Numbered from the stretch's first letter, positions 9,696 to 17,935 are shown. The stretch: 31,364 nucleotides of DNA from an uncultured Faecalibacterium sp. (GCA_934561485.1 CAKTGS010000014.1:1-31364), one strand, 5' to 3'. The notes: a model not told the origin generated them from the sequence alone. A program made the numbers and translations.

Positions 9696-10244
9696 TTATG
9701 CCAGCTCATTGTAGCAGTTGATGCAGTCGTTGATGGCGGCAAACAGAGCAGTGGACGAAATGGTTGCGCCGCTGTAGGCGTCGTAGTCCTGATTCATCAC
9801 AATGTTCTGGGTGCCGTCCATGCCGTTGAACTGTGCAAGGAAGTCCTCATTGCCAACATTGGAGCCAATGCCCTTGGTCTGGGTAGAAGCATCCACCCAG
9901 ATGCCGGTCTCGGTGCCGTTGGCATCAAAGCCCATGATCACGGTCAGGATGCCGCCGTCAAAGCCGGACTCGCCAGCCTTGATTGCAACGCTGCCGTCCG
10001 GAGCCTTGACCACGCCGGTAACACCTGCAGTGGTGTAATCGGTCACTTCTTCCAGCTCACCAGCGTCCGAAACAGACGGCAGCACGCCGACATAAGCGGC
10101 CAGGGTGGTACGCTTGGTGTTCTCGGCGATCACCGGAGCGGTCATGGAGTTCACCAAAGCCAGCAGCAGGCTGACGATCAGAGAGATCACGCTCAGCACC
10201 ACAATGGGCTTGATCGTGCTTTCCCAATTGGAAGACTTACTCAT
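9696..10244 (-). CDS. rnfG: Rnf complex subunit RnfG (covalent FMN)
   Basis: A flavin subunit of Rnf, carrying FMN on a threonine on the outer face of the membrane. The 182 residues have one N-terminal membrane helix (about 13-34) followed by an FMN-binding domain. The flavinylation motif is YSGATISS, with Thr161 the likely attachment site. Its ATG overlaps the rnfD stop (ATGA), indicating translational coupling. The flavin transferase ApbE needed for attachment is not in the window. Confidence 0.95.
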   Translation of the reverse strand: MSKSSNWESTIKPIVVLSVISLIVSLLLALVNSMTAPVIAENTKRTTLAAYVGVLPSVSDAGELEEVTDYTTAGVTGVVKAPDGSVAIKAGESGFDGGILTVIMGFDANGTETGIWVDASTQTKGIGSNVGNEDFLAQFNGMDGTQNIVMNQDYDAYSGATISSTALFAAINDCINCYNELA

Positions 10245-11200
10245 TTGTCAGCACCCTCCTTTGCTTTTTTTGCAGGCTTGACGTAGCCATACGGGGTCTG
10301 ACGGGTCAGGTCGTTGATGTACGGGACCCACAGGTTCATGAACAGCAGCGCGAAGGACACGCCCTCGGTGTAGCTGCCCCAGTAGCGAATGGCAAAGGTC
10401 ACAATGCCCAGGCACACACCGTACACCAGCTTGCCCTTCAGGGTGAAGGGGCTGGTCACGTAGTCGGTTGCCATGAACACGGCACCGAACAGCAGGCCGC
10501 CGGACAGGATGCCCACCAGGGAAGCGTGCAGGTCTTTGGTAGCGATCAGGTAAAACACAAACATGCTGCCCACATAAGAAGCGGGAATGGCAATGCTGAT
10601 GGTCTTGGTGGCAACCAGGTAGATCAGGCCCAGCACAATGGCCAGGGCGCAGGTCTCGCCCAGAACGCCGCCGTGGATGCCCATGAACAGATCCAGCAGG
10701 CTCAGCTTGGACTTATCGGCCACAGCCAGCGGGGTAGCGCTGGACAGCTGGTCCACCGCTGCATCCGGGAACACCCACTTGTTCATGGAACCTGCAAAGC
10801 TGACAAACAGCACAATGCGGCCCACCAGGGCAGGGTTTGCAAAGTTCATGCCAATGCCGCCGAACAGCTGCTTGACGATCACAATGGCCACCAGGTCGCC
10901 GATGATCAGCTGGCCCAGAGGCATGCCCACGGGCACGTTCATGGCCAGGATGATGCCGGTGACCACAGCAGACAGGTCGCTGATGGGGTTCGGCTTCTTC
11001 AGCAGCTTGCAGTACAGCCACTCAAACACCACACTGGCGATCACGGACACTGCCGTTACCAGCAGCGCACGCATCCCGAAAATGATTGCAGAGGCCACCA
11101 CGCAGGGGCACAGAGCCACGATCACATTGGCCATCAGGCCCTGGGTGGTCTCTTCGCTGCGCACATGCGGGGAAGCCGAAACAATAAGCTTCGTATCCAT
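10241..11200 (-). CDS. rnfD: Rnf complex subunit RnfD (covalent FMN)
   Basis: Membrane subunit of Rnf related to NqrB, also carrying covalent FMN. The 319 residues have about nine membrane helices. Landmarks are SASPHVRSEETTQ at the N-terminus, the quinone/ion-path-like block KQLFGGIGMNFANPALVGR, and the flavinylation motif LSSATPLA with Thr156 the likely acceptor. The C-terminal NLWVPYINDLTRQTPYG is typical. The ATG at 11200 adjoins the end of rnfC, and its stop overlaps the rnfG start by 4 nt. Confidence 0.96.
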   Translation of the reverse strand: MDTKLIVSASPHVRSEETTQGLMANVIVALCPCVVASAIIFGMRALLVTAVSVIASVVFEWLYCKLLKKPNPISDLSAVVTGIILAMNVPVGMPLGQLIIGDLVAIVIVKQLFGGIGMNFANPALVGRIVLFVSFAGSMNKWVFPDAAVDQLSSATPLAVADKSKLSLLDLFMGIHGGVLGETCALAIVLGLIYLVATKTISIAIPASYVGSMFVFYLIATKDLHASLVGILSGGLLFGAVFMATDYVTSPFTLKGKLVYGVCLGIVTFAIRYWGSYTEGVSFALLFMNLWVPYINDLTRQTPYGYVKPAKKAKEGADK

Positions 11201-12534
11201 TACTTATTGCCTCCTTTTTTGATTTCACCAAGGTAGAACGCCTTTGCCAGACTCATCATCTGGGTCACGGGGCGCTTTGCCGGGCAGACGAAGGAGCAGC
11301 TGCCGCAGTTGAAGCAGTAATCTGCGTGCAGCTTGCCCAGCTCCTGCACGTCACGGGCGGCGTAAGCCTGGTTCACTTCCACAGGCTCCAGGCCCATGGG
11401 GCAGTACTCCACGCAGCGGCCGCAGCGGATGCAGGGGTTGACAGGGGCAGGCTGTGCAGCTGCCTCACTCAGCAGGATCAGACCGGAAGTGGTCTTGGTG
11501 GTGGGGTAGCTCAGGTCCTGCACGGCAGGGCCCATCATGGCACCGCCGGCCACCACCTTGCCCAAAGTGCCCTTGACACCGACAAAGTTGATGATGTCCT
11601 GGTAGGAAGTGCCCACCGGAACGATCACGTTCTGGGGCTTTTCGCAGGCATCGCCGTCCACGGTGATGGTGCGCTCCACCACCGGCATACCGGTGGCCAG
11701 GTACTTGCCCAGCGTGGAAACACTGGTCACGTTCATCACAATGGCACCGGCATCGGCGGGCAGGCCGCCGTGGGGCACCTCGCGGCCCAGGCACTTCTCG
11801 ATCAGGATCAGCTCTGCACCGGTGCCGTACACACTGGGCAGAGGCTTGACCTCGATGCTGGCAATGTCCTTGGTCTTTTTGCACAGCAGGTCGATGCACT
11901 CGGGCTTGTTGTTCTCAATGCCGATGATGCACTTCGGGATACCGGTATACTGCAGCACCGCCTGGATGCCGCGCACGATATCATCGCTGCAGTTCAGCAT
12001 TTCCTGCGTGTCGCTGGTCAGCCACACTTCGCACTCGGAAGCATTGATCAGCAGGGTGTCCACCTGCTGCTTGGGCTGCAGCTTGACATCGGTCGGGAAA
12101 CCGGCACCGCCCAGGCCCACCAGGCCGCACTCGCGTACGGCTGCCAGGAAGCTGGCCTTGTCGGTTACTTCCGGTGCCTTCACGGCCGGGTCCACAGTCT
12201 GCTTGCCATCGGTCTTGATGACCACCGAGTCGCAGGCACGGCCATTGGACAGTCGGAACGACTCCACAGCGGCCACCGTACCGGAAACACTGGAGTGGAT
12301 ATTGGCAGAAACGAAGCCGCCTGCCTCACCGATCTTGGTGCCGACAAACACTTCATCGCCTTTTTTGACCAGAGCCTTGGCGGGTGCGCCAATGTGCTGG
12401 CTCATAAGGATGCGTACCTGCGCGGGCAGAGGCATCGGGACAGGTTTGCTTGCAGCAGTTGCTTTGTCATGCGGCGTATGCGCGCCAAGCGCCGCACGTT
12501 TCAGCTTGTTCAACATGGATTTCAAATCCCCCAT
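11200..12534 (-). CDS. rnfC: Rnf complex subunit RnfC (NADH-binding)
   Basis: Peripheral subunit where NAD+ is reduced; related to the Nqo1/NuoF fold. Landmarks: SQHIGAPAKALVKKGDEVFVGTKIGE (barrel-sandwich region), the Gly-rich GLVGLGGAGFPTDVKL, and two ferredoxin motifs near the C-terminus, CIRCGRCVEYC (about 366-376) and CFNCGSCSFVC (about 406-416). It is first in the rnfCDGEAB operon, which is the clostridial order. The start is uncertain. The ATG at 12534 (MGDLKSM) and the one at 12516 (MLNKLKR, with GGGGGA 10 nt upstream) are both possible, and neither has a strong ribosome-binding site. Confidence 0.94.
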   Translation of the reverse strand: MGDLKSMLNKLKRAALGAHTPHDKATAASKPVPMPLPAQVRILMSQHIGAPAKALVKKGDEVFVGTKIGEAGGFVSANIHSSVSGTVAAVESFRLSNGRACDSVVIKTDGKQTVDPAVKAPEVTDKASFLAAVRECGLVGLGGAGFPTDVKLQPKQQVDTLLINASECEVWLTSDTQEMLNCSDDIVRGIQAVLQYTGIPKCIIGIENNKPECIDLLCKKTKDIASIEVKPLPSVYGTGAELILIEKCLGREVPHGGLPADAGAIVMNVTSVSTLGKYLATGMPVVERTITVDGDACEKPQNVIVPVGTSYQDIINFVGVKGTLGKVVAGGAMMGPAVQDLSYPTTKTTSGLILLSEAAAQPAPVNPCIRCGRCVEYCPMGLEPVEVNQAYAARDVQELGKLHADYCFNCGSCSFVCPAKRPVTQMMSLAKAFYLGEIKKGGNK

Positions 12535-12605
12535 TCTGCTTGAATTGCCGCCCCCACGCCCATGCAGGCGCACTGGTACAGGGACAGCAGCTGCTTAACA
12601 TGTTT

Positions 12606-12633
12606 ATTGTATCATTTTAGCGTGGGAAGTCAA
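12606..12633 (-). promoter_or_regulatory. Promoter of the rnf operon
   Basis: Minus strand TTGACT (12628-12633), a 16-nt spacer, then TACAAT (12606-12611). A near-palindrome TTAACATGTTTA (12595-12606) abuts the -10 and covers the probable start site, so it could be an operator; no regulator is assigned. Confidence 0.72.
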
Positions 12634-12744
12634 CGACAAGCAGCCCAAAATGATGGGTTTTCCTGAACTTTCTTGCCCATTTTTAAGGATTAGTTATGGC
12701 TAACCATCGTATTTTTTCCAATTTTCCGCTCCTGCATCCACCGT

Positions 12745-12773
12745 TTGCCTTTGCGGCGGGAATGTGGTATACT
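12745..12773 (+). promoter_or_regulatory. Promoter of the 41-residue membrane peptide gene
   Basis: TTGCCT (12745-12750), a 17-nt spacer, TATACT (12768-12773), with an extended TGG before the -10. It diverges from the rnf promoter about 110 bp away. Confidence 0.72.
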
Positions 12774-12837
12774 GGTGGCACATTCACAGCGGAACGTCCC
12801 CCGCTCCGCACAAGACATTTTCAAGGAGGCCCAAACC

Positions 12838-12963
12838 ATGAAACTGCTCAAAGCTCTGCTCGCTGTGCTCACCACTCTTGCGGTCTCGCTCACCGTTGTT
12901 CTGCTGCTGTGGCAGGACAAGAACGCGCCGCGCTATATCCAGATCTATACCGATGAGCAGTGA
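12838..12963 (+). CDS. Small single-pass membrane protein (41 residues)
   Basis: An unrecognised 41-residue protein with every sign of expression: a good promoter at 12745-12773, AGGAGG seven nt before the ATG at 12838, and a strong terminator after the stop. Residues 1-24 are a Lys-containing start plus a Leu/Val-rich membrane helix (LLKALLAVLTTLAVSLTVVLLLW); the remaining 17 are polar (QDKNAPRYIQIYTDEQ). There is no lipobox and no clear signal-peptidase site, so an inner-membrane anchor with a short exposed tail is likely. It is divergent from rnf. The function is unknown. Confidence 0.72.
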   Translation: MKLLKALLAVLTTLAVSLTVVLLLWQDKNAPRYIQIYTDEQ

Positions 12964-12987
12964 CTCTGCCCCTCGGACCCCATAAAA

Positions 12988-13040
12988 AACACCCCCAGCC
13001 TGGGATGCGCCGCATCCGCCGGGCTGGGGGTGTTGCGTTT
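12988..13040 (+). terminator. Terminator of the small membrane protein gene
   Basis: Stem AACACCCCCAGCC / GGGCTGGGGGTGTT with a 20-nt loop that itself contains GGATGCG/CGCATCC, followed by a short T-rich stretch (GCGTTTT). Confidence 0.8.
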
Positions 13041-13066
13041 TGGGCGGGCCTGCAGCCGGTTTCCGC

Positions 13067-13104
13067 AAAAATGCCGCTGACGCACCAACGTCAGCGGCAT
13101 TTTT
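13067..13104 (-). terminator. Terminator of the DUF5662 gene (bidirectional form)
   Basis: Perfect stem AAAATGCCGCTGACG / CGTCAGCGGCATTTT around a CACCAA-type loop, with T-runs in both directions. It lies 16 nt beyond the DUF5662 stop. Confidence 0.9.
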
Positions 13105-13120
13105 CGCCTTGTTATTCCAC

Positions 13121-13657
13121 TCAGTAATCTTTTTCGCAGCCCAGCAGGAACTTCATGTACTGGAAGGTGCGGTCCTGGCCCAGGTCCCGCACCATCTTGA
13201 GCAGCTTTTCCAGCAGAGCGCGGGTCTCCGGGTGGAGCAGGTAGTGATCCTTGCTGCGCTCGTAATACTCCCAGGGAGAAGCATCGGTGTACTTGTCGCC
13301 CAGGTAGATGCGGCTGGCGGCCACCCGGTCGCACACCATCTCGCACACGTACCGCAGCGGGATCTTCATGCCGGTCAGCCCGGCCTTGGTGGTGCTGTAG
13401 TCGATCCAGTATTCCAGGTGGTGCTTGTTGCGGCCCTTGTGGTGCAGCCAGGCCGAGGTGTAGCCCTTGGCTTCGCGCTCGGCTTCGTTGGGGCTGTGGT
13501 CGCCCTGGTAGTAGATGCACCCCGGGATGAACTCGGTGGGGCTGTACTTGCTCAGGTCGTGGGCCAGGCCCTGCTCGTACAGGCCGCAGGCAAAGCAGTA
13601 TTTCATCACCAGCAGCTTGTGCCGGGTAATGGTTTCAAAATGGCCTTTGATATTCAT
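13121..13657 (-). CDS. DUF5662 family protein
   Basis: A 178-residue cytosolic protein that I match to DUF5662, a family without assigned function found in gut Firmicutes. Visible pattern: ITRHKLLVMKYCFACGLYEQGLAHDLSKYSPTEF..., with an HD pair at His33-Asp34 and later HHKGRNKHHLEYW (His72, 73, 79, 80), which could bind metal in the manner of HD-type hydrolases. That is inference from the His/Asp pattern only. The ATG at 13657 has AGGAGG 7 nt upstream. The gene stands alone, followed by a strong terminator and preceded by a palindromic repeat at 13676-13727. Confidence 0.75.
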   Translation of the reverse strand: MNIKGHFETITRHKLLVMKYCFACGLYEQGLAHDLSKYSPTEFIPGCIYYQGDHSPNEAEREAKGYTSAWLHHKGRNKHHLEYWIDYSTTKAGLTGMKIPLRYVCEMVCDRVAASRIYLGDKYTDASPWEYYERSKDHYLLHPETRALLEKLLKMVRDLGQDRTFQYMKFLLGCEKDY

Positions 13658-13675
13658 TTGCTGTTCCTCCTGATG

Positions 13676-13727
13676 CCCCTCTCCGTCATCGCCGCGCGAT
13701 GCCAGCTTCCCCAAAAGGGGGAGTTTT
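13676..13727. repeat. Interspersed palindromic repeat A, copy 2
   Basis: CCCCTCTCCGTCATCGCC..., followed by GATGCCAG and CTTCCCC-AAAA-GGGGGAG with seven T. It has an inverted pair CATCGCC-GCG-CGATG at its centre. Read on the plus strand, the right end looks like an intrinsic terminator although no plus-strand gene precedes it. It matches copy 1 (5342-5391) closely. Confidence 0.72.
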
Positions 13728-13834
13728 TTTCCTGCGAACGGGCAGATCTCTTTTTAACACAGAAGGTGTTCTTCCCTCTACAGCGCATAAGTCACCCTCT
13801 TCGGGAGAGCTGGCGCGGAGTGCCTGAGAAGATC

Positions 13835-15712
13835 TTATTCCCGGTAACGCACAGTTACCGTTCCCGCTTTCAGTCCGGTCAGGCTGTCGCTCTCGGAAAA
13901 ATCCTCCCGGTCCAGGGTCAGGTTCGGGCTGTAATAAGGGTCCTGCAGGATATTTTCGCGGCCATGCACGGCGTACAGACGTTGTTTTTCCTGCTCAAAG
14001 CGCCGCGCTTTTACCGGGTCTTTCTCGTCTCCGCCGCGGCTCTTGCTCTCGTAATGGGTCAGCTCTGCATAGGGGGTCCAGGCAATGCGGCAGCCCGCAT
14101 CCCGTACCCGCAGGCAGAAGTCCACATCGTTGTAGGCCACGGCCAGGGTCTCGTCCAGGCCGCCCACTTCGTCCCACACGCTGGCCTTTACCAGCAGGCA
14201 GGCACCGGTCACGGCAGAAAAATCCTGCACGGTGGCCGCGCGGAACAAATACCCGCTGCTGCCCTTTTTCTTGTACTTGTGGCTGTGGCCGGCATAACCG
14301 CCCAGGCCGGTGATGACGCCTGCATGCTGCATGGTGTCGTCCGGGTAGTAGAGCATCGCCCCGCAGATGGCGGCCCCGCCGGGGTGGGCACACTGCCGCA
14401 GCAGCTCGGTGAGCCAGTCGGCGTTGCGCACCTCCACATCGTTGTTCAGCAGCAGCAGGTAATCCCCCGTGGCCGCCCGGCGGCCAAAGTTGTTGATGCC
14501 GGAAAAGTTGAAGCCGGTTTCCGGCCAGATGACCACCTGCAGCCCCTCGTAGCGCTTTTTCGCCTGCTCGTAGTAGGCAAAGGTAGCGGGGTCGGTGGAG
14601 TTGTTCTCTACCACGATCACCTCAAAATTGTCCCAGCTGGTTTTGGTCCAGATGCTGTGCAGGCACTTTTCCAGGTCCTCCGTGTGGTCCTTGTTGGGGA
14701 TCAGGATGCTCACCTTCGGGTCGCCGGTGATGTCCCACTTTACCCGGTAGGTGCTGGGGAACAGGCCGTCCTCCACGGTGCCGGTGCGCCCGGTGCGGGC
14801 CAGATGGTCCGCCAGCGCCTTTTTGGCGGCCGCCGCCACATAGGGCTTGGCGTCCGCGCCGCCGGAGGTAGAGCCGGAATGCACCCGCCAGTAATACAGC
14901 ACCTGGGGCACATGGGCCGCGCCGCCGGTCTGCTCGATCAGGCGCAGGAACAGATCGTGGTCCTGGCTGCCGTCACACTCCGGCCGCTCCCCGCCCAGCT
15001 TCTCCCACAGTGCCTTCCGGAACACAGCCAGATGGCAGATGTAGTTGCAGCACAGCAGGTAGTCCGGGGCATAGTCCGGCTTGAAGTGCGCTACAATGGG
15101 CCGCCGGATACTTGTGGAAAACAGCGCTTCGTCACTGTACAAAAAGCCGTCCGGCTCGCCGCGCTGCCGCAGCTGCAGAATAGCCTTGCCCATGGTGTAC
15201 ATGGCGTGAGGGGCCAGGATGTCGTCATGGTCAGCCAACGCCAGGTACTCCCCTGTGGCAAGGCAGGCTGCAGCGTTGGTGTTGGCCGCAATGCCCCTGT
15301 TTTCGACTTTTTGGTATACGATGCGTTGATTTTTTGCCTGATATTCCTTTACGATCCGTTCCACAGCGCTGTGGGCAGCATCCGATGCATCGGCCAGGCA
15401 GAGCTGCCCGTTGGGGGCCGTCTGCCCCACAAAGGAATCCAGAAATTCCCGCAGGTACTTTTCCGGGGTATTATACAGCGGTGTTAAAATGGAAATGGCG
15501 GGCAGGCCGCAGGTATCGGCCGTCTTGCCGGCCATTTCCGCCGCTTGGGCTTCCAGCACGCGCTTTGCGGGCAGGTAGCGTGCCACCTTGCCAAAGCAGC
15601 GGCGCTTGACAAAGCCCGCACCCCGCCGCAGCATGGCGGGCAGGCCCTCTTCCCGGGTCAGCTGCACGGCATAGCCCGCCAGCTCCCGGACGCGTTTCAA
15701 TCGCAGATTCAT
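13835..15712 (-). CDS. Two-domain GT2 glycosyltransferase (rhamnosyltransferase type)
   Basis: A 625-residue cytosolic or membrane-associated enzyme with two family-2 glycosyltransferase domains in tandem. The first (about 70-290) has ISILTPLYNTPEKYLREFLDS and the metal/nucleotide-sugar motif DHDD (161-164). The second (about 332-570) has VSILIPNKDHTEDLEKCL, VENNSTD and LLLLNNDVEV (425-427 as the D-x-D position). The first about 65 residues are a basic, mostly helical leader. The start at 15712 is 4 nt after the ABC-ATPase stop, with GAGG upstream. It is last in the rfbC-permease-ATPase-transferase operon and probably builds a rhamnose-containing surface polysaccharide exported by the adjacent ABC transporter. 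Confidence 0.92.
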   Translation of the reverse strand: MNLRLKRVRELAGYAVQLTREEGLPAMLRRGAGFVKRRCFGKVARYLPAKRVLEAQAAEMAGKTADTCGLPAISILTPLYNTPEKYLREFLDSFVGQTAPNGQLCLADASDAAHSAVERIVKEYQAKNQRIVYQKVENRGIAANTNAAACLATGEYLALADHDDILAPHAMYTMGKAILQLRQRGEPDGFLYSDEALFSTSIRRPIVAHFKPDYAPDYLLCCNYICHLAVFRKALWEKLGGERPECDGSQDHDLFLRLIEQTGGAAHVPQVLYYWRVHSGSTSGGADAKPYVAAAAKKALADHLARTGRTGTVEDGLFPSTYRVKWDITGDPKVSILIPNKDHTEDLEKCLHSIWTKTSWDNFEVIVVENNSTDPATFAYYEQAKKRYEGLQVVIWPETGFNFSGINNFGRRAATGDYLLLLNNDVEVRNADWLTELLRQCAHPGGAAICGAMLYYPDDTMQHAGVITGLGGYAGHSHKYKKKGSSGYLFRAATVQDFSAVTGACLLVKASVWDEVGGLDETLAVAYNDVDFCLRVRDAGCRIAWTPYAELTHYESKSRGGDEKDPVKARRFEQEKQRLYAVHGRENILQDPYYSPNLTLDREDFSESDSLTGLKAGTVTVRYRE

Positions 15713-15716
15713 ACGT

Positions 15717-16460
15717 TCAAGCCTCGCCGCGCTGGGTGGCCTTGTAGGCCGCACAGACTGTCTGGGTGTCGCCGTTCATTTTCAGGTGCCCATGGCTCAG
15801 CCAGGCCACCTTGCTGCACATGCGCTCGATCTGCTCGATGGAGTGGGACACCAAAATCACCGTGGTGCCGCCCGCCATCAGCTCCTGCATCCGCTTTTCG
15901 CACTTCTGCTGGAACAGGAAATCGCCCACCGAAAGCACCTCGTCCGCGATCAGAATGTCCGGCTTGGTGATGGTGGCAATGGCAAAGCCGATGCGGGCCA
16001 CCATGCCGGAAGAGTAGTTCTTCAGCGGCACATCCAAAAAGTTCTGCAGCTCGCTGAACTCCACGATCTCGTCAAATTTTTCGTCCAGGTACTTGGGCGA
16101 GAAGCCCAGCACCGTGCCGTTGAGGTAAATGTTCTCGCGGGCGGTCAGGTCCATGTCAAAACCCGCGCCCAGCTCGATCAGCGGGGCAATGGTGCCGTTG
16201 ACGGTCACCTTGCCCTTCGTGGGCTTGTACACACCTGCAATGGTCTTGAGCAGGGTGGATTTGCCCGAGCCGTTCAGGCCCACCAGGCCGTAAAAATCGC
16301 CGGGCATAATGTCCAGGCTCACGTCCTTCAGGGCATAGAACTCATCGTACTGCAGCCGCCCCTGCACCATGGCCAGGAAGTATTCCTTCAGGCTCTCGTG
16401 CTTTTCAGTGGAAAGGTTGAAGCACATGGAAACATTGTCTACTTTGATGATCGGTTCCAT
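15717..16460 (-). CDS. Polysaccharide ABC exporter ATPase (Wzt/TagH type)
   Basis: ATPase that drives export of lipid-linked O-antigen or teichoic-acid-like polymers. The 247 residues show Walker A GLNGSGKST (61-69), the family block LIELGAGFDMDLTARENI, the ABC signature as YSSGM (149-153, in place of LSGGQ, as usual for this subfamily), Walker B ILIADE (169-174) and switch His206. It has no C-terminal carbohydrate-binding domain of the kind that long Wzt proteins use to recognise capped chains. The start at 16460 has AGGAGGAA upstream; it follows the permease by 12 nt. Confidence 0.94.
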   Translation of the reverse strand: MEPIIKVDNVSMCFNLSTEKHESLKEYFLAMVQGRLQYDEFYALKDVSLDIMPGDFYGLVGLNGSGKSTLLKTIAGVYKPTKGKVTVNGTIAPLIELGAGFDMDLTARENIYLNGTVLGFSPKYLDEKFDEIVEFSELQNFLDVPLKNYSSGMVARIGFAIATITKPDILIADEVLSVGDFLFQQKCEKRMQELMAGGTTVILVSHSIEQIERMCSKVAWLSHGHLKMNGDTQTVCAAYKATQRGEA

Positions 16461-16472
16461 TGTTCTTCCTCC

Positions 16473-17282
16473 TTAAATATGCAGCACAAAGCGGTCCTGC
16501 GTTTTGCGGAACACGCTCACGCCCACCCACATGGAGAGCAGGGCGCACACGCCGCAGACCGCAAACATATTGAAGTCCAGCGGGATGCCCCACATGACCG
16601 TGCGGCGGAAGCCGGTGATATACCAGTACATGGGGTTCAGCTTGATGATCTGCTGCATGTTGAACCCGCCGATGGAAAAGGTCATCTGGGTGGGGTCATA
16701 GAAGATGGCGGAGAAGTAGAGCAGCGCCGTGATGAACACGCTCCAGATGTGCATGATGTCCCGGAAGAACACCGTTGCCGCCGCCAGGAACAGGCCCACG
16801 CCCAGGCTGAAGAAGAACAGGGTCACCAGCGGATACACCGCCTCGATCAGAGTAACATGGAAGGATGCGCCGGTAAAGATCATGACCAGCAGCAGTGCCA
16901 CAAAGCTGAACACGCAGTTCACCATGGCAAAGCAGCACTTTTCCAGCGGGAAGATATACTTGGGGATATACACTTTTTTCAGCAGAGGAGCGGCGCTGAG
17001 CACACTGCTCATGCTGGCGGAAGTGGCTTCGTTGAAGAAGTTGAACAGCAGCTGGCCGCACATCAGAAAGACGGCAAAGTTGTCGATGCCGCTGCCGCGC
17101 ATGTCCATCAGGCTGCTGAACACTGCCCAGTACACCAGGCACATCAGCAGCGGGTTCAGCACGCTCCACACCACGCCCAGAAAGCTGCGGCGGTACTTCA
17201 GCTTGAAGTCACGGCTCACCAGGTTCCACAGCAGGTAGCGGTAGCGCCAGAAACCGTTCCACATCGCTTTGAATTTTGCCAC
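16473..17282 (-). CDS. Polysaccharide ABC exporter permease (Wzm/TagG type)
   Basis: ABC-2 type membrane component paired with the following ATPase. The 269 residues have an amphipathic N-terminus (FWRYRYLLWNLVSRDFKLKYRRSFLG), which is the conserved cytosolic gate helix region of this family, and about six membrane helices. FFRDIMHIW and LNPMYWYITGFRR are further family blocks. It most likely starts with GTG at 17282, 6 nt after the rfbC stop and with only weak ribosome-binding sequence, which suggests coupling to rfbC translation. The next in-frame ATG at 17264 has no better site. Confidence 0.93.
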   Translation of the reverse strand: MAKFKAMWNGFWRYRYLLWNLVSRDFKLKYRRSFLGVVWSVLNPLLMCLVYWAVFSSLMDMRGSGIDNFAVFLMCGQLLFNFFNEATSASMSSVLSAAPLLKKVYIPKYIFPLEKCCFAMVNCVFSFVALLLVMIFTGASFHVTLIEAVYPLVTLFFFSLGVGLFLAAATVFFRDIMHIWSVFITALLYFSAIFYDPTQMTFSIGGFNMQQIIKLNPMYWYITGFRRTVMWGIPLDFNMFAVCGVCALLSMWVGVSVFRKTQDRFVLHI

Positions 17283-17288
17283 GGGCGA

Positions 17289-17855
17289 TCACCACTTTTC
17301 AAAAAATTCAAACTTCTGGGCAGCAAACGGCTCATGCAGCTTGTCCTTGGCGCTGGTCTTGTGCTCGCAGCCGCATTCCGGCCACTGCACGTTGACGGTG
17401 GGGTCATCGTAGGGGATGCCGCCTTCGCTGGTGGGGTCGTACACATCGGTGCACTTGTAGCAGAACTCGGCCACATCGCTCAGCACGAGGAACCCGTGGG
17501 CAAAGCCTTCCGGGATATAGAACATCTTCTTGTTGTCCTCGCTCAGGGTCACGCCCACCCACTTGCCAAAGGTAGCGCTGTGGGGGCGGCAGTCCACGGC
17601 CACGTCATACACCTCGCCCTTGGTCACACGCACCAGCTTGCCCTGGGTGTGGTTCTTCTGGAAGTGCAGGCCCCGCAGCACGCCGCGGGTGGAGCGGCTC
17701 TGGTTGTCCTGCACGAACTCCTTGTCGATGCCGGCCTCGGCAAACTGATCTTTCTGATAGGTCTCCATAAAGTAGCCGCGGTCATCGCCGAACACCTGCG
17801 GCTCAATGACCACAACACCGGGGATCTCGGTCTGTGTAAACGTAAACTTACCCAT
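17289..17855 (-). CDS. rfbC: dTDP-4-dehydrorhamnose 3,5-epimerase
   Basis: RmlC/RfbC, a cupin enzyme making dTDP-4-keto-L-rhamnose in dTDP-L-rhamnose synthesis. The 188 residues match the family. Landmarks: FGDDRGYFMETYQ, QDNQSRSTRGVLRGLHFQ with catalytic-base His64, FYIPEGFAHGFLVLSD, and FCYKCTDVY with Tyr133 near the catalytic acid position. The ATG at 17855 has AGAGAGG upstream. It is first in the export operon. The partner genes rfbA, rfbB and rfbD are not in this window, so the rest of the pathway must be encoded elsewhere. Confidence 0.96.
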   Translation of the reverse strand: MGKFTFTQTEIPGVVVIEPQVFGDDRGYFMETYQKDQFAEAGIDKEFVQDNQSRSTRGVLRGLHFQKNHTQGKLVRVTKGEVYDVAVDCRPHSATFGKWVGVTLSEDNKKMFYIPEGFAHGFLVLSDVAEFCYKCTDVYDPTSEGGIPYDDPTVNVQWPECGCEHKTSAKDKLHEPFAAQKFEFFEKW

Positions 17856-17907
17856 GATATTGTACCTCTCTCTTTTTGTGAAGCTTCTGTCTTTTTGTTT
17901 TATCTGG

Positions 17908-17932
17908 AAAAGCCCGTTCTGCCGGGCTTTTG
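17908..17932 (-). terminator. Terminator of the D-Ala-D-Ala carboxypeptidase gene
   Basis: Minus strand AAAAGCCCG-GCAGAA-CGGGCTTTT hairpin just after the stop at 17936. It separates this gene from the rfbC operon. Confidence 0.82.
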
Positions 17933-17935
17933 CGC

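Noticed and set aside
13040..15487. An 815-codon plus-strand frame opposite DUF5662 and the glycosyltransferase
   Set aside because: It crosses a terminator, an intergenic repeat and two minus-strand genes with clear families; the translation is low-complexity and unrecognisable.
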